A model generated the notes under the pieces. The model searched no databases. It was not told the origin of the DNA and saw only the letters and a program-made list of their open reading frames with translations. Positions 27,801-36,764 of a stretch of 64,000 nt of DNA are shown here, piece after piece. A program made the position numbers and the translations under genes. The stretch covers positions 37,949 through 101,948 of the forward strand of contig SVRZ01000002.1 in the NCBI GenBank assembly GCA_015064555.1, given 5' to 3'. The number at the start of each line of letters is the position of its first letter. Position 1 is the stretch's first letter. The DNA is from Oscillospiraceae bacterium (GTDB taxonomy: Bacteria; Bacillota; Clostridia; Oscillospirales; CAG-272).

Positions 27801-28118
27801 AACAAGATGGTTGCGCTCATAGGTCCCTCGGCTAAGTATGAGTCGGCTAATATTCACGCTCTGCAGAACCTTTCGTGGACTGCAAGCGAGAAGGCGGCTA
27901 TCGAGGATCAGATGAGCCACCTTTCCTCTATAGTTAACTATCCCGGCTCTTATATCATCAACAGATATACGAAGTTCGCATTCCTTGCGGCGGTAAACGA
28001 TGGCGCCGATGCAGTTGATGCTCTTACCGGTTATATTGATGCTATCAATTCCGAGCTTGAGCGTAAGAGAATGGAGTATGGCCTTCCTATAGGTGCTCCC
28101 GGCAGCCCCCAACCGTAA
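24813..28118 (+). CDS. Large secreted solute-binding protein fused to N-terminal beta-rich modules
   Basis: A 1101-residue exported protein. Signal peptide 1-29 (ends TVSAGE) without lipobox. Residues about 60-300 and 325-480 look like two beta-sandwich, carbohydrate-binding-like modules (ATWSFTVPEEAKGMYYIRIV; GQWAAYKFTVNKTGLYKFS), followed by a helical stretch (about 480-640). Residues about 650-1095 resemble a family 1 extracellular solute-binding protein for sugars: EVWLASGRDQSQIWRTMI, FTESTGVAVTLKLV, LSGKGPDVYMGLGSSD, YGIPQTMSFAMMFYRMDIF, ELGLEVPESWDQLL and FRTGEMPIVIGDYAG. Two sugar-type permease genes follow, so it probably captures a glycan or oligosaccharide. A binding domain at the C-terminus of so long a protein, with no lipid anchor, is unusual. 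The ATG follows TTGGAGGAAAACTTTTC. Confidence 0.8.
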   Translation: MKKSLFQKVICFILSAAMLLSAVALTVSAGELKPDSTAATLDEMQSLIGTTSYAEYIAPHKEAGTKPGPAIILLDNSTVQGVEKVSDSQVCIDAQQINQQNWVDFKSNPNYANALYLPATGSATWSFTVPEEAKGMYYIRIVYYNCLTSESSISVIERKLFIDDRLPFSESGNLSIAKHWVTDNVVKNETTDTTEKDNYSVVHETRDDGYYKVVTAIKDGKKTVTEYKISQDINGNSMAPDVVEKPTWSTYYCQDSTGYEHDYFRFYILNGTHTLTLEAEREPMIVSSIELVPVDDDTAVVPTYSQVLAEYANKGYTAPDKGEITVLEAEFPDFVSDSSVYATNDNSSAGNYPIKSKAQVYNVIGENSYSTVGQWAAYKFTVNKTGLYKFSMRYKQNGRQGMYICRSIKLSGGDYGLPDGTPTVPFAEAHNAQFNYDKEWQSTYITDGSGDPFQFYFEQGVEYTLYLECSLGTLKELIQRVENSLNKINECYLRVLQLTGNDPDKYRDYRFLDIMPEVLYEFLVQAKELEAVKLEFEELCGTTGSHTTTLHTIAILLDTMGSDDGDYVAANMSTLKSYLGTLGTWINNSKAASLVVDSISVCPADASDKAALRKAKAGFFKSIGFEISSFFWSFFTDYDQMGLTSVPNENSRRVEVWLASGRDQSQIWRTMIDAENSFTESTGVAVTLKLVTGGTLLPSILSGKGPDVYMGLGSSDVINYAIRDAVLGVSGNDPRKEVQNEVFSSNYYTYKKDGTYFVVNDPAKVEGELTHVSQTFKEVTDNNFVPAAMDTLRLLDVTYGIPQTMSFAMMFYRMDIFAELGLEVPESWDQLLAILPVLQTNNMSIGVNYISAIDFMIYQKGGNMWRYTDDPMHAGAEIGLDTNVALEAFDYVCRLYSDYSFPVSYDAANRFRTGEMPIVIGDYAGIYNQLIVYATEIAGLWEFTSLPGTHREDGTFNYDSLAGIGATVMLHGCKDVLGAWQYMQWQTSAEVQANYGNKMVALIGPSAKYESANIHALQNLSWTASEKAAIEDQMSHLSSIVNYPGSYIINRYTKFAFLAAVNDGADAVDALTGYIDAINSELERKRMEYGLPIGAPGSPQP

Positions 28119-28152
28119 TTCAATCCGAGAAATATGTTAAGGAGATAAATAA

Positions 28153-29103
28153 ATGTCACAGACTAATGCAGAGACAAAGCGCCCGGTAAAGCGCTCAGAA
28201 GTGTCGAAGCTGAGATGGACGTGGGAAGAGATGAAGAACAGCAAGACCGCTTACTTTATGCTCGCGCCGTTCTTCCTTCTGTTTATAATATTTACGGTCC
28301 TTCCCGTATTCCTTTCCATGCTGTTGAGTCTTACAGACTTCAACATGCTCCAGTTCCCACATTGGATGGGCTTCAGCAACTTCACACGTCTTTTCCTTGA
28401 AGACGATATATTCCTTCTGGCATGTCAGAACACGTTGATATTCGCGGCGATCACAGGACCTGTTTCCTATCTTCTCTCGCTTCTTATCGCGTGGTTCATA
28501 AATGAGCTTCCTCCCAAGATCCGTGCGGTAGTAACCCTTATATTCTATGCGCCCTCGATCTCAGGTCAGGTATATCTTATATGGAAGACACTTTTCTCGT
28601 CCGACTCTTACGGATGGGTAAACGCAACTATGATCGACCTTGGAGTTATCTCCGAGCCGATCCTCTGGTTCGAAAACGCAGAATACGTAATGCCTCTTTG
28701 TATCGTAGTTGCACTCTGGACCTCGCTTGGAACGGCGTTCCTGTCATTCATAGCGGGCTTCCAAACCATAGATCGCTCTATGTACGAGGCTGCCGCTGTT
28801 GACGGTATCAAGAACCGTTGGCAGGAGCTCTGGTATATAACTCTTCCCACCATGCGTCCTCAGCTGATGTTCGGTGCGGTGCTTGCAATAACCAACTCCT
28901 TCGGATTCGGTGCAGTCGTTGACGCACTTTGCGGATTCCCCTCGGTTGATTATGCGGCTCACACCATAATGCACCATCTTAACGACTACGGTGGACAGAG
29001 ATACGAAATAGGTTACGCCTCGGCGATAGCCGTTGTGCTCTTTGTAATAATGTTCTCCTCGAACATCGTTATAAAGAAGGCGCTTTCGAAGGTAGGTGAG
29101 TAA
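28153..29103 (+). CDS. Sugar-type ABC transporter permease, pair 1 subunit A
   Basis: A 316-residue permease of the carbohydrate uptake class (UgpA/MalF-like, BPD_transp_1). After a hydrophilic N-terminus the first helix begins at about residue 33 (AYFMLAPFFLLFIIFTVLP), with six helices in all, and the coupling loop near residue 210 reads YEAAAVDGIKNRWQELWYIT. It should pair with the next gene. No ATPase gene lies in the operon, so a shared MsiK-type ATPase encoded elsewhere is likely (inference). ATG follows AAGGAGATAAATAA. Confidence 0.9.
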   Translation: MSQTNAETKRPVKRSEVSKLRWTWEEMKNSKTAYFMLAPFFLLFIIFTVLPVFLSMLLSLTDFNMLQFPHWMGFSNFTRLFLEDDIFLLACQNTLIFAAITGPVSYLLSLLIAWFINELPPKIRAVVTLIFYAPSISGQVYLIWKTLFSSDSYGWVNATMIDLGVISEPILWFENAEYVMPLCIVVALWTSLGTAFLSFIAGFQTIDRSMYEAAAVDGIKNRWQELWYITLPTMRPQLMFGAVLAITNSFGFGAVVDALCGFPSVDYAAHTIMHHLNDYGGQRYEIGYASAIAVVLFVIMFSSNIVIKKALSKVGE

Positions 29104-29105
29104 TT

Positions 29106-29981
29106 ATGGCAAAGAAGTTAAGAACAAGAGGACATAGAGTCGTCCTCAACAGATCCGCCGGCGGTGATACCGGTATAACCATAATGCTCACCATTCTGGG
29201 ACTCTTTATGTTCCTACCTATGTATTACGTTGTAATTCAGTCCCTTAAGCCTCTTGACGAGCTGTTCATGTTCCCCCCGAAGTTTATTGTTATGCGTCCC
29301 ACTCTTGAGAACTTCGGTGACCTGTTCACTCTTATGGGAGACTCCTGGGTACCCTTCTCGAGATACATATTCAATACCGTGTTTATCACTATATGCGGTA
29401 CTCTCGGAAACCTTATATTCGCATCAATGGCAGCATATTCGCTTGCAAAGCTTCGCTTCCCCGGAAGAAAGGCGATATTCAATATCATAGTTATGTCGCT
29501 AATGTTCCACTCTACGGTAAACCAGGTAACTCACTTCATAATTCTTTCCGCATTCGGATGGATAGATACCTATCTCTCTATAATCGTTCCCTCTATGGCA
29601 ACGACTATAGGACTTTATCTTATGAAGCAGTTCATGGAAACCTCTGTTCCGGATACAGTTCTTGAGTCCGCAAGACTGGACGGTGCGAGCGAGTTCCGTA
29701 CCTATCTTATTATAGCAATGCCGATGGTTAAGCCCGCATGGCTTACTCTTATCATCGAGTGCTTCAAGAACCTCTGGAACTCGGGCTCCTCTATCTACAT
29801 TCACTCGGAGGAATTAAAAACCTTCAACTATGCGATCCAGCAGATCCTTTCGGGCGGTATAGCCCGTTCGGGCGCGGGTGCTGCGGCAACCGTTGTAATG
29901 ATGCTTGTTCCTATTCTGGTATTCGTTCTTAACCAGAGCCAGATCATAGAAACGATGGGATCCTCGGGTATGAAGGATTAA
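29106..29981 (+). CDS. Sugar-type ABC transporter permease, pair 1 subunit B
   Basis: A 291-residue permease of the UgpE/MalG-like class, partner of the preceding gene, two bases downstream of its stop. The N-terminal helix GITIMLTILGLFMFLPMYYVV leads to PLDELFMFPPKFIVMRPTLE, typical of the B subunits, and the coupling loop near residue 188 is SARLDGASEFRTYLIIAMPM. The helix pattern and length are normal. Ribosome binding site AGGTGAG lies at the end of the upstream gene, implying coupled translation. Confidence 0.9.
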   Translation: MAKKLRTRGHRVVLNRSAGGDTGITIMLTILGLFMFLPMYYVVIQSLKPLDELFMFPPKFIVMRPTLENFGDLFTLMGDSWVPFSRYIFNTVFITICGTLGNLIFASMAAYSLAKLRFPGRKAIFNIIVMSLMFHSTVNQVTHFIILSAFGWIDTYLSIIVPSMATTIGLYLMKQFMETSVPDTVLESARLDGASEFRTYLIIAMPMVKPAWLTLIIECFKNLWNSGSSIYIHSEELKTFNYAIQQILSGGIARSGAGAAATVVMMLVPILVFVLNQSQIIETMGSSGMKD

Positions 29982-29991
29982 GGAGGGCATA

Positions 29992-32178
29992 ATGAAAAGA
30001 AAAATTTCTAAAATATTGATAATATCTTTAGTGTTCATAATGCTCTTCGGCACTATCTATTCTTCGGCATTTGATGCATATGACACCTATACCTACTCAA
30101 TAGACGGCGAGCCGCTCAAGTCGCCCACCGCCTATTCGGCAAATCTTGTTATAGATTCAAACGATATGAATCTCAAGCAGGAAAAATTCGGCAACCTTCC
30201 TCTTTCCAGCACGGCTGAGTCCGACCTTGTCACCGACCAGGACGGAAACGTGTATATAGCGGATAAGGATAACAACCGTATCGTAGTTCTTAATAAGTAT
30301 TATACGACTATAGCAGTTATCGACAAGTATGTCGACAGCAGCTACGGCAACGAGGAGTCGCTCCTCACTCCCGAGGGCGTATTCGTTACCGATGACAATA
30401 CCGAGGATGGAGATAAGTATCTCTACGTCTGCGATACCGGCAACTCGAGAATAGTAATATTCGATAAAGACTACAATCACGTTGAAACGCTTGAAAAGCC
30501 TGATTCCGACCTTCTTACGGAGGGTGCATTCAAGCCCAGTGCGATCGCAGTAGACCAGTACGGCAGAATATTCATCGTATCGAAGCAGTGCTTCGAGGGT
30601 GTTATAGTTATGTCGGGTGCGGGCGATTTCACAGGATTTATCGGCGCACAGAAGGTTACATACAGCCTTATTGAAATGATCTGGAGAAGATTCCAGACCA
30701 GAGAGCAGAGACAGAGCCAGGCGAGCAACCTTTCTGTTTCCTACAACAACATAACCGTAGACGATTACGGCTTTGTTTACGTAACTAATGATAGCATTGA
30801 TGAGGCTAAGCAGTATGCGGCTATCAAATCCAAGAAGGCAGACTTCTCGCCCGTAAAGAAGCTCAACTCCGCGGGAGATGAGATAATGAAGCGTAACGGA
30901 TTCTTCGATCCCGGCGGAGAGGTTGCGGCATCCATGCTTTCGACCGGAACCGGTGTATCTAAGATATTTGACGTTGCAGTAGGAGCAGAGAACTCCTGGT
31001 CCATCATGGACAGAAAGCATAACAAGATATTTACCTACGACCAGAACGGTAACCTTCTCTTCGCATTCGGTGATGTGGGCGAGCAGCTCGGAAACACCAC
31101 GAATCTTGTAGCTATTACCTATCACGAGGTTGACGGTGTAAACTATCTTCTTGCTCTTGATAACACCACCACGGGTAACAAGATTACCGTATATTCTCCC
31201 ACCGAGTACTGTGATACGATAATGGCGGCTCTCAAGAATGAGAACGACCATAACTATTCCGAGTCTATCCTGTACTGGCAGGAGGTTCTTACAAGAAACA
31301 ACAACTTTGACTTAGCATACATAGGTATCGGTAAAGCTCTTTACAATCAGGGCAAGTACAAGGAATCTATGGAGATGCTTTCCAGCGCATATGAAACGGC
31401 TCAGTATTCCAAGGCATTTGCCGAGGTCCGTAAGGATATCATCGGTAGGGCTATGCTCTTCATAATAGCAGGCATAGTACTTGTTGTCGTTCTCATGGTC
31501 AAGTTCTTCGGCTGGGCAAAGAAGGTCAACAAGGCTACATCACTCAAGGTTGGCAGAAAGTCCTATGTTGAGGAGCTTCTGTTCGCGTTCCACCTGTGGA
31601 TGCATCCATTCGACGGATTCTGGGATCTTAAGCACGAGCAGCGCGGATCTGTCCGCGGCGGTGCGACCATAATGGGCGTAACCATTCTCGCGTTCTTCTA
31701 CCAGTCTGTCGGAAGAGGATATATCTTCAACCCCAGAGACAGTTATTCGACAATAATAGTTCAAGTGCTTTCGATAGCCGTCCCGGTTCTTCTTTGGTGT
31801 CTTGGTAACTGGTGTCTTACAACTCTGTTTGAGGGTGAGGGAAGCTTCAAGGATATCTTTGTGGCGACCACATATTCGCTGACGCCCCTTCCTCTTCTCG
31901 TAGTAATTTCCACCGTTCTTACCAACGTTCTTACCGCATCCGAGGGCTCTACAGTAAGCCTGCTTATAACATTTGGTTACATTTGGGTAGGTATGCTGCT
32001 CTTCTTCGGAATGCTTGTAACACACGATTACACACTTCCCAAAAACGTTCTTATCACGATTTGTACGATAGTTGCAATGGTAGTTATCATGTTCGTTGCG
32101 ATCCTGTTCTCCAGCCTTGTAATGAAGATGATCAACTTCGTAATTGCGATATTTGCGGAAATCGGCAACCGAGTCTAA
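29992..32178 (+). CDS. NHL beta-propeller / TPR / Yip1 membrane protein
   Basis: A 728-residue protein with an N-terminal signal or anchor helix (7-25), an extracytoplasmic NHL-type beta-propeller (about 70-400; repeats such as DLVTDQDGNVYIADKDNNRI, YLYVCDTGNSRIVIFDKD and AIAVDQYGRIFIVS), a TPR-like pair (about 406-470; FDLAYIGIGKALYNQGKYKE), a membrane helix (about 485-505) and a C-terminal Yip1-like membrane domain (about 527-728; LLFAFHLWMHPFDGFWDLKH, then five helices). Its place between two permease pairs and before the DUF5696-like gene suggests a scaffold or sensor for surface glycan handling, but no function is established. The ATG follows AAGGAGGGCATA. Confidence 0.75.
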   Translation: MKRKISKILIISLVFIMLFGTIYSSAFDAYDTYTYSIDGEPLKSPTAYSANLVIDSNDMNLKQEKFGNLPLSSTAESDLVTDQDGNVYIADKDNNRIVVLNKYYTTIAVIDKYVDSSYGNEESLLTPEGVFVTDDNTEDGDKYLYVCDTGNSRIVIFDKDYNHVETLEKPDSDLLTEGAFKPSAIAVDQYGRIFIVSKQCFEGVIVMSGAGDFTGFIGAQKVTYSLIEMIWRRFQTREQRQSQASNLSVSYNNITVDDYGFVYVTNDSIDEAKQYAAIKSKKADFSPVKKLNSAGDEIMKRNGFFDPGGEVAASMLSTGTGVSKIFDVAVGAENSWSIMDRKHNKIFTYDQNGNLLFAFGDVGEQLGNTTNLVAITYHEVDGVNYLLALDNTTTGNKITVYSPTEYCDTIMAALKNENDHNYSESILYWQEVLTRNNNFDLAYIGIGKALYNQGKYKESMEMLSSAYETAQYSKAFAEVRKDIIGRAMLFIIAGIVLVVVLMVKFFGWAKKVNKATSLKVGRKSYVEELLFAFHLWMHPFDGFWDLKHEQRGSVRGGATIMGVTILAFFYQSVGRGYIFNPRDSYSTIIVQVLSIAVPVLLWCLGNWCLTTLFEGEGSFKDIFVATTYSLTPLPLLVVISTVLTNVLTASEGSTVSLLITFGYIWVGMLLFFGMLVTHDYTLPKNVLITICTIVAMVVIMFVAILFSSLVMKMINFVIAIFAEIGNRV

Positions 32179-32198
32179 AGAAAGCAGGAGGTAATATA

Positions 32199-35100
32199 AT
32201 GAAACTTAATAAAATAATATCGTCTGCTTTGCTTGTAGCTATGATGTTCACCCTGGTTATCGCGGCAGTCCCCTTCACGGCATCGGCTGCGTACACCGAC
32301 AATGGCACCGGAGCCTCCGCAACCCTTACCCCGGATGAGGTAACAAATTTTGTCAAGGGTGTTTACGGAGGAACCCACGACGATAAAACAGCAGGCTATC
32401 AGTTCAATACTCCCGAGGAAATGCTTGAGCACGAGAAGTCGCTCGGCTATCTCAGTGAGATGTCCTCAGCGGACAAGAAATTCACTATCTACGTCAACGG
32501 ATATACGGGATACCTCTATTACGTAAATAACGTAACAGGCCAGGTTCTTACAAGTAACCCCTATTATTACGATGACACGATGACCGAGGTTGATAAGTTC
32601 AGGCTTTCGAGCCAGATTCAGATCTCCTTCTCGGAAATATCGTCAAACTCTCCTGCGGTAGATTACTACTCTACTCAGTGGGCAGCACTCAGATCTCAGA
32701 TCACCACCGAATTCATAAAGGGCGGTATAAGAGTAAATTACACGCTCGGAGATACTACCGCGAGATATCTTCTTCCCGGACGTATTCTTGCGGATAAGTA
32801 TGAGGAGATGGTTCTCGTTCCCGCGATCAAGGCGTTCGTTGATGCAATGGAGGAGCATTGTGCAGACGAGAATTATAACGGCGAGTACGACGTATTTACC
32901 GCTCCTGCTTACAACAAGCCAAAGGATGACGTCACTAACCTTTACAGATTCGGATACATCAATTCCAGATGTCTTAAGAACTACTATCTTAAGGATATGG
33001 AGGATATATACGATACTAAGTACAAGACAAATGATCCCCAACATAAGGAGCTTGAAACTTATCGTAAAAACATTATATCTCTTCTCGGAGCATATACCAT
33101 AAAGAACCTTGCCGAATACGAAGAGGGAAGTAACCTTTACCAACAAACATATAATTACTATGTACCTCCTCTCGGATCGGGCTTGAAGGCAGAGGTATTC
33201 GAGACGCTTGAGCCTATGTACGTTCTTGCATCCGGAAAGCCCAACTCCTGGAAGAACAGTACCTCTACTCTCTTCAGAAAGTATGCTGACAACTATACTA
33301 TTGCGGATATGTTTGAGGATGAGAAATACTGCGGTTATATAGACGACACTGCGCAGAAGCCTGTATTCAGATGCGCGATCGAGTATACCTTCGCAGATGA
33401 CGGCAGCCTTCTTGTCCGTCTTCCCGCAAGCTCGATATCCTTCGATCAGACCGTATACATCCTTGAGAGCATCACCCCCCTTCAGTTCTTCGGCTCCGGC
33501 GACCTCAAGAATGATGGATACATCTTCTTCCCTGATGGAAGCGGAATGGTTCTTGAGTTTGAGGACGTAGAGACCAATGCGGTCATAAAGAACACCATAT
33601 ACGGTGCAGACTTCTGCTACTCGGAGCTTAACGGGCTCATAGGTGCTCACCGTGAGCAGATCTCGATGCCTGTATTCGGTATTGTCAATGAGGACGCGGC
33701 AACCGCGGCAACGAATGGAAAGTTCGGTGTTGACACAGTAACCAACGGCTTCCTTGCAATAGTAGAGCAGGGATCGTCGCTTGCAGAGCTTAAATTCGAG
33801 TGTACGCCACACACGAGTACGGGTAGCGTATACTGCTTGTATAAGCCTTATCCCTCCGATAAGTACGACCTTTCCGAAACCCTTTCGGTAGGCGGTACGA
33901 CCGATTATACCATAGTTTCCGAGTCCAAGTATAACGGTTCATATGTAACGAGGTACGTAATGCTTACCGATGATGCCATAGGTCAGAGCCTCGGTGAGGA
34001 TTACGCCCCCGCCTCCTACGTTGGTATGGCTAAGTATTACCGTGAGTATCTTTACAAGAACGGTACTCTTAAGGCACTCGCCGCGGCGACCGAGAATCTT
34101 CCTCTTTATATAGAGGCGCTCGGCTCGATGGAGATCACAACCAAGTTCCTCTCCTTCCCTGTAGAGAAGCAGATACCTCTCACTACGTTTGACGACGTTA
34201 TGGAGATGTATGAGAAGTTCTCTTCCGAGGCGGGAATAACCGATATCAACTTCCGTCTTAACGGATTTGGAAACGGTGGACTTAGGGCAACCTATCCCAC
34301 GAAGGTCAGATGGGACAAAGCCTGCGGAGGAAAGCGCGCATATAAGCGCCTTCTCAAGCAAGCAGATGCTATTTCCAAGAACAGCAACGCTAACTTCGGT
34401 ATCTATCCCGAATATGATTTCATGTTCATTCATAATACCGAGTCGTTTGACGGTGTAGGTAAGAAGAAGGACGTTTCCCGTATGATCGATAACCGTTATG
34501 CATCCCAGCAGGTATACAATTCGATCCTTCAGGAATTTTCCACCTACTATTCGATGGTAGTAAATCCCGAGTCCTTTGATAGGCTTTACAGCAAGTTCAT
34601 AAAGAAGTATTCAAAATACGACAATACCAATATTTCGGTATCAACTCTCGGCTCTAACCTCAATTCAAACTTCGATAAAGATGTTCCCGTAAACCGTGAT
34701 GATGCGGCAACCTACGTTCAGCAGATGCTTGCAAGAATGGTAGAGGAAGACGGGTTGAAGGTTATGATGGATATAGGTAACATTTATGCGATAAAGTATG
34801 CAACGCATATTCTTAACGTATGCATCAATTCGAGCCATTTCAATCATTGCTCTTATGCTGTTCCGTTCGTAGGAATGATCCTTCACGGATCTGTCAACTA
34901 TGCAGGCGCGCCCCTCAACTATTCGGGAACCCCCGCATATGATATCCTTCGTTCGATCGAGTCGGGTGCATCGCTTTACTACATCCTTTGCTACCAGACC
35001 GAAAACATCAGCTATATGAAGGAGGACTTTAACCTTAACAAGTACTACGGTGTTGACTACGATACCTGGTACGACAGCATTGTTGAATCCTATAAGGAGA

Positions 35101-35735
35101 TCAACGGTGCGATAGGCGGTCTTCAGAACTACTACATCACCGATCACAAAATCATCAAGGGTGAGCGTGTAATAAATCCCGCAGAGCAGCAGAAGAATTA
35201 CATGTTGCTTCTTACCGAGCTTGTTGATATTCTTGATGAAAATGCCGAGGCTGCGGTAAGACGTGCCAACGAGGAGCTTGCAGCGGCAGGAAACGGCTAT
35301 GCAACTAACGTCAGGATAGTATTTGACAGAGCTGCCCTTATGGCACAGTTCTCTGATATACTCAATCTTTCCACGGATGAGATCGAGAACTTCAAGCTTG
35401 AGGGTGATAAGACCTTCGGCGAGATGATAGATGCACTTATAAAGGAGTACGTTGACTTCCACCACGAGGTTGATGATAACGATTATATCGTTAACGTTTC
35501 CTCTGTAGAGTACAAATCCAAGTATTCCTTCATTACAGAGTCTCTCGCAACCGATAAAGATTACGTGTACACCGATTTCACCAGCGATATCGGTAACATC
35601 GTGCTTGTAACCTACAGCAACGGCACGGATACAGTTCAGTTCGTCCTCAACTACAACGTTTATACCGTAAACGTTAATATGGGCGGCTCTGAGCCTATCA
35701 CGCTTGAAAAGAACAGCTGGAAGCCCGTAGAATAA
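32199..35735 (+). CDS. DUF5696-like large secreted protein
   Basis: A 1178-residue exported protein with signal peptide 1-27 (FTASAAY). The central part carries patterns I associate with DUF5696 proteins: FFPDGSGMVLEF (about 443-454), YPEYDFMFIHN (about 735-745), IDNRYASQQVYN (about 762-773) and STLGSNLNSNF. The region from about 660 to 1030 alternates strands and helices in the way of a TIM-barrel and could be enzymatic, but I recognise no catalytic pair, so hydrolase activity is speculation. The C-terminus is a small beta-domain. The ATG at 32199 follows GCAGGAGGTAATATA; an in-frame ATG at 31983 overlaps the Yip1 gene and is rejected. It sits directly before a second permease pair, as a binding protein would. 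Confidence 0.72.
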   Translation: MKLNKIISSALLVAMMFTLVIAAVPFTASAAYTDNGTGASATLTPDEVTNFVKGVYGGTHDDKTAGYQFNTPEEMLEHEKSLGYLSEMSSADKKFTIYVNGYTGYLYYVNNVTGQVLTSNPYYYDDTMTEVDKFRLSSQIQISFSEISSNSPAVDYYSTQWAALRSQITTEFIKGGIRVNYTLGDTTARYLLPGRILADKYEEMVLVPAIKAFVDAMEEHCADENYNGEYDVFTAPAYNKPKDDVTNLYRFGYINSRCLKNYYLKDMEDIYDTKYKTNDPQHKELETYRKNIISLLGAYTIKNLAEYEEGSNLYQQTYNYYVPPLGSGLKAEVFETLEPMYVLASGKPNSWKNSTSTLFRKYADNYTIADMFEDEKYCGYIDDTAQKPVFRCAIEYTFADDGSLLVRLPASSISFDQTVYILESITPLQFFGSGDLKNDGYIFFPDGSGMVLEFEDVETNAVIKNTIYGADFCYSELNGLIGAHREQISMPVFGIVNEDAATAATNGKFGVDTVTNGFLAIVEQGSSLAELKFECTPHTSTGSVYCLYKPYPSDKYDLSETLSVGGTTDYTIVSESKYNGSYVTRYVMLTDDAIGQSLGEDYAPASYVGMAKYYREYLYKNGTLKALAAATENLPLYIEALGSMEITTKFLSFPVEKQIPLTTFDDVMEMYEKFSSEAGITDINFRLNGFGNGGLRATYPTKVRWDKACGGKRAYKRLLKQADAISKNSNANFGIYPEYDFMFIHNTESFDGVGKKKDVSRMIDNRYASQQVYNSILQEFSTYYSMVVNPESFDRLYSKFIKKYSKYDNTNISVSTLGSNLNSNFDKDVPVNRDDAATYVQQMLARMVEEDGLKVMMDIGNIYAIKYATHILNVCINSSHFNHCSYAVPFVGMILHGSVNYAGAPLNYSGTPAYDILRSIESGASLYYILCYQTENISYMKEDFNLNKYYGVDYDTWYDSIVESYKEINGAIGGLQNYYITDHKIIKGERVINPAEQQKNYMLLLTELVDILDENAEAAVRRANEELAAAGNGYATNVRIVFDRAALMAQFSDILNLSTDEIENFKLEGDKTFGEMIDALIKEYVDFHHEVDDNDYIVNVSSVEYKSKYSFITESLATDKDYVYTDFTSDIGNIVLVTYSNGTDTVQFVLNYNVYTVNVNMGGSEPITLEKNSWKPVE

Positions 35736-35748
35736 GGAGGAAGATCAG

Positions 35749-36753
35749 ATGAGTGAAAATATAACTGAAAAATCTTTGGATGAGATCTCGGTTACTCCCG
35801 CTGAGATAGCTCCCTCCGAACTTGATTCCAACGGACTTCTGAAAAAGCGCGCAAGAAAGGTCTCTCTCGATTCGAGAAAGGCACGTGCGGGCTACGCATT
35901 CGTAATGCCGTTCATACTCGGAGTTCTCTTCATCTATCTGCCCATACTGCTTGACTCGGTATGGTTCAGTATGAGTGAGCTGAACTTCAAAACCGATGAA
36001 TATAACTTCATCGGTCCCGTCTACTACGTAGAAGCATTCACTAAAAACACAAAGTTTGTAACCAACCTTATGGCAGGTCTTCAGCAGCTTGTATTTGAGG
36101 TTCCTGCGGTAATAATCTTCTCGCTGTTCATCGCCGTGGTTCTTAACCAGAAGATGCTCGGCCGTGCGGCATTCCGTGCGATATTCTTCCTCCCCGTTAT
36201 AGTTTCCACAGGTATAATGGAGACTATAAATGCAGGCGATATTATGTCTAACCAGACGCAGGGCGGTATTGATGACGGTTCCGGTCAGTCGGGCGCAAGT
36301 CAGATCGTCTCCACTCTGGACGTTGAGCGTCTTTTCGCAAGCATGAAGGTCGGAGGAGAGCTGGTTACGTACGTTGTAAACATAGTTAACAACGTGTATA
36401 ACATTATCAATTATTCCGGTGTTCAGATGCTTATATTCCTTGCAGGTCTTCAGTCTATATCGCCCTCTATATACGAGGCGTGCCGTATAGACGGTGCGAC
36501 CGGCTGGGAAACCTTCTGGAAGGTTACCTTCCCGATGATCTCGCCCATGATACTCGTTAATGCGGTTTACACTATAATAGACGCCTTCACGAGAACTCAG
36601 AATCCCATGATCAAGTATATCAACCAGGTATACGGAGCTAATCCCTACAGCGCAACGGCGATGTCCTGGATCTACTTCGGTATCATCATACTTATCATAG
36701 CGGCATTCGCGGGAATCGCATCTACGTTCATATTCTATCAGAGAAGAGATTAA
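35749..36753 (+). CDS. Sugar-type ABC transporter permease, pair 2 subunit A
   Basis: A 334-residue permease of the carbohydrate class. A 45-residue basic N-terminus precedes YAFVMPFILGVLFIYLPILL; the coupling loop near residue 241 is YEACRIDGATGWETFWKVTF. An insertion around residues 160-200 (glycine/serine/glutamine-rich, outside the membrane) is longer than in pair 1. It begins 13 bases after the DUF5696-like gene, following AAGGAGGAAGATCAG, and should pair with the next gene. Confidence 0.9.
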   Translation: MSENITEKSLDEISVTPAEIAPSELDSNGLLKKRARKVSLDSRKARAGYAFVMPFILGVLFIYLPILLDSVWFSMSELNFKTDEYNFIGPVYYVEAFTKNTKFVTNLMAGLQQLVFEVPAVIIFSLFIAVVLNQKMLGRAAFRAIFFLPVIVSTGIMETINAGDIMSNQTQGGIDDGSGQSGASQIVSTLDVERLFASMKVGGELVTYVVNIVNNVYNIINYSGVQMLIFLAGLQSISPSIYEACRIDGATGWETFWKVTFPMISPMILVNAVYTIIDAFTRTQNPMIKYINQVYGANPYSATAMSWIYFGIIILIIAAFAGIASTFIFYQRRD

Positions 36754-36764
36754 GGAGGTGCGCT

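Noticed and set aside
31983..32198. Longer start for the DUF5696-like protein
   Set aside because: The extension overlaps the Yip1 gene by about 200 bases; the ATG at 32199 has GCAGGAGGTAATATA and opens a clean signal peptide.
32643..33812. 389-codon minus-strand frame inside the DUF5696-like gene
   Set aside because: Shadow of a strongly biased gene; no start signals or recognisable domain.
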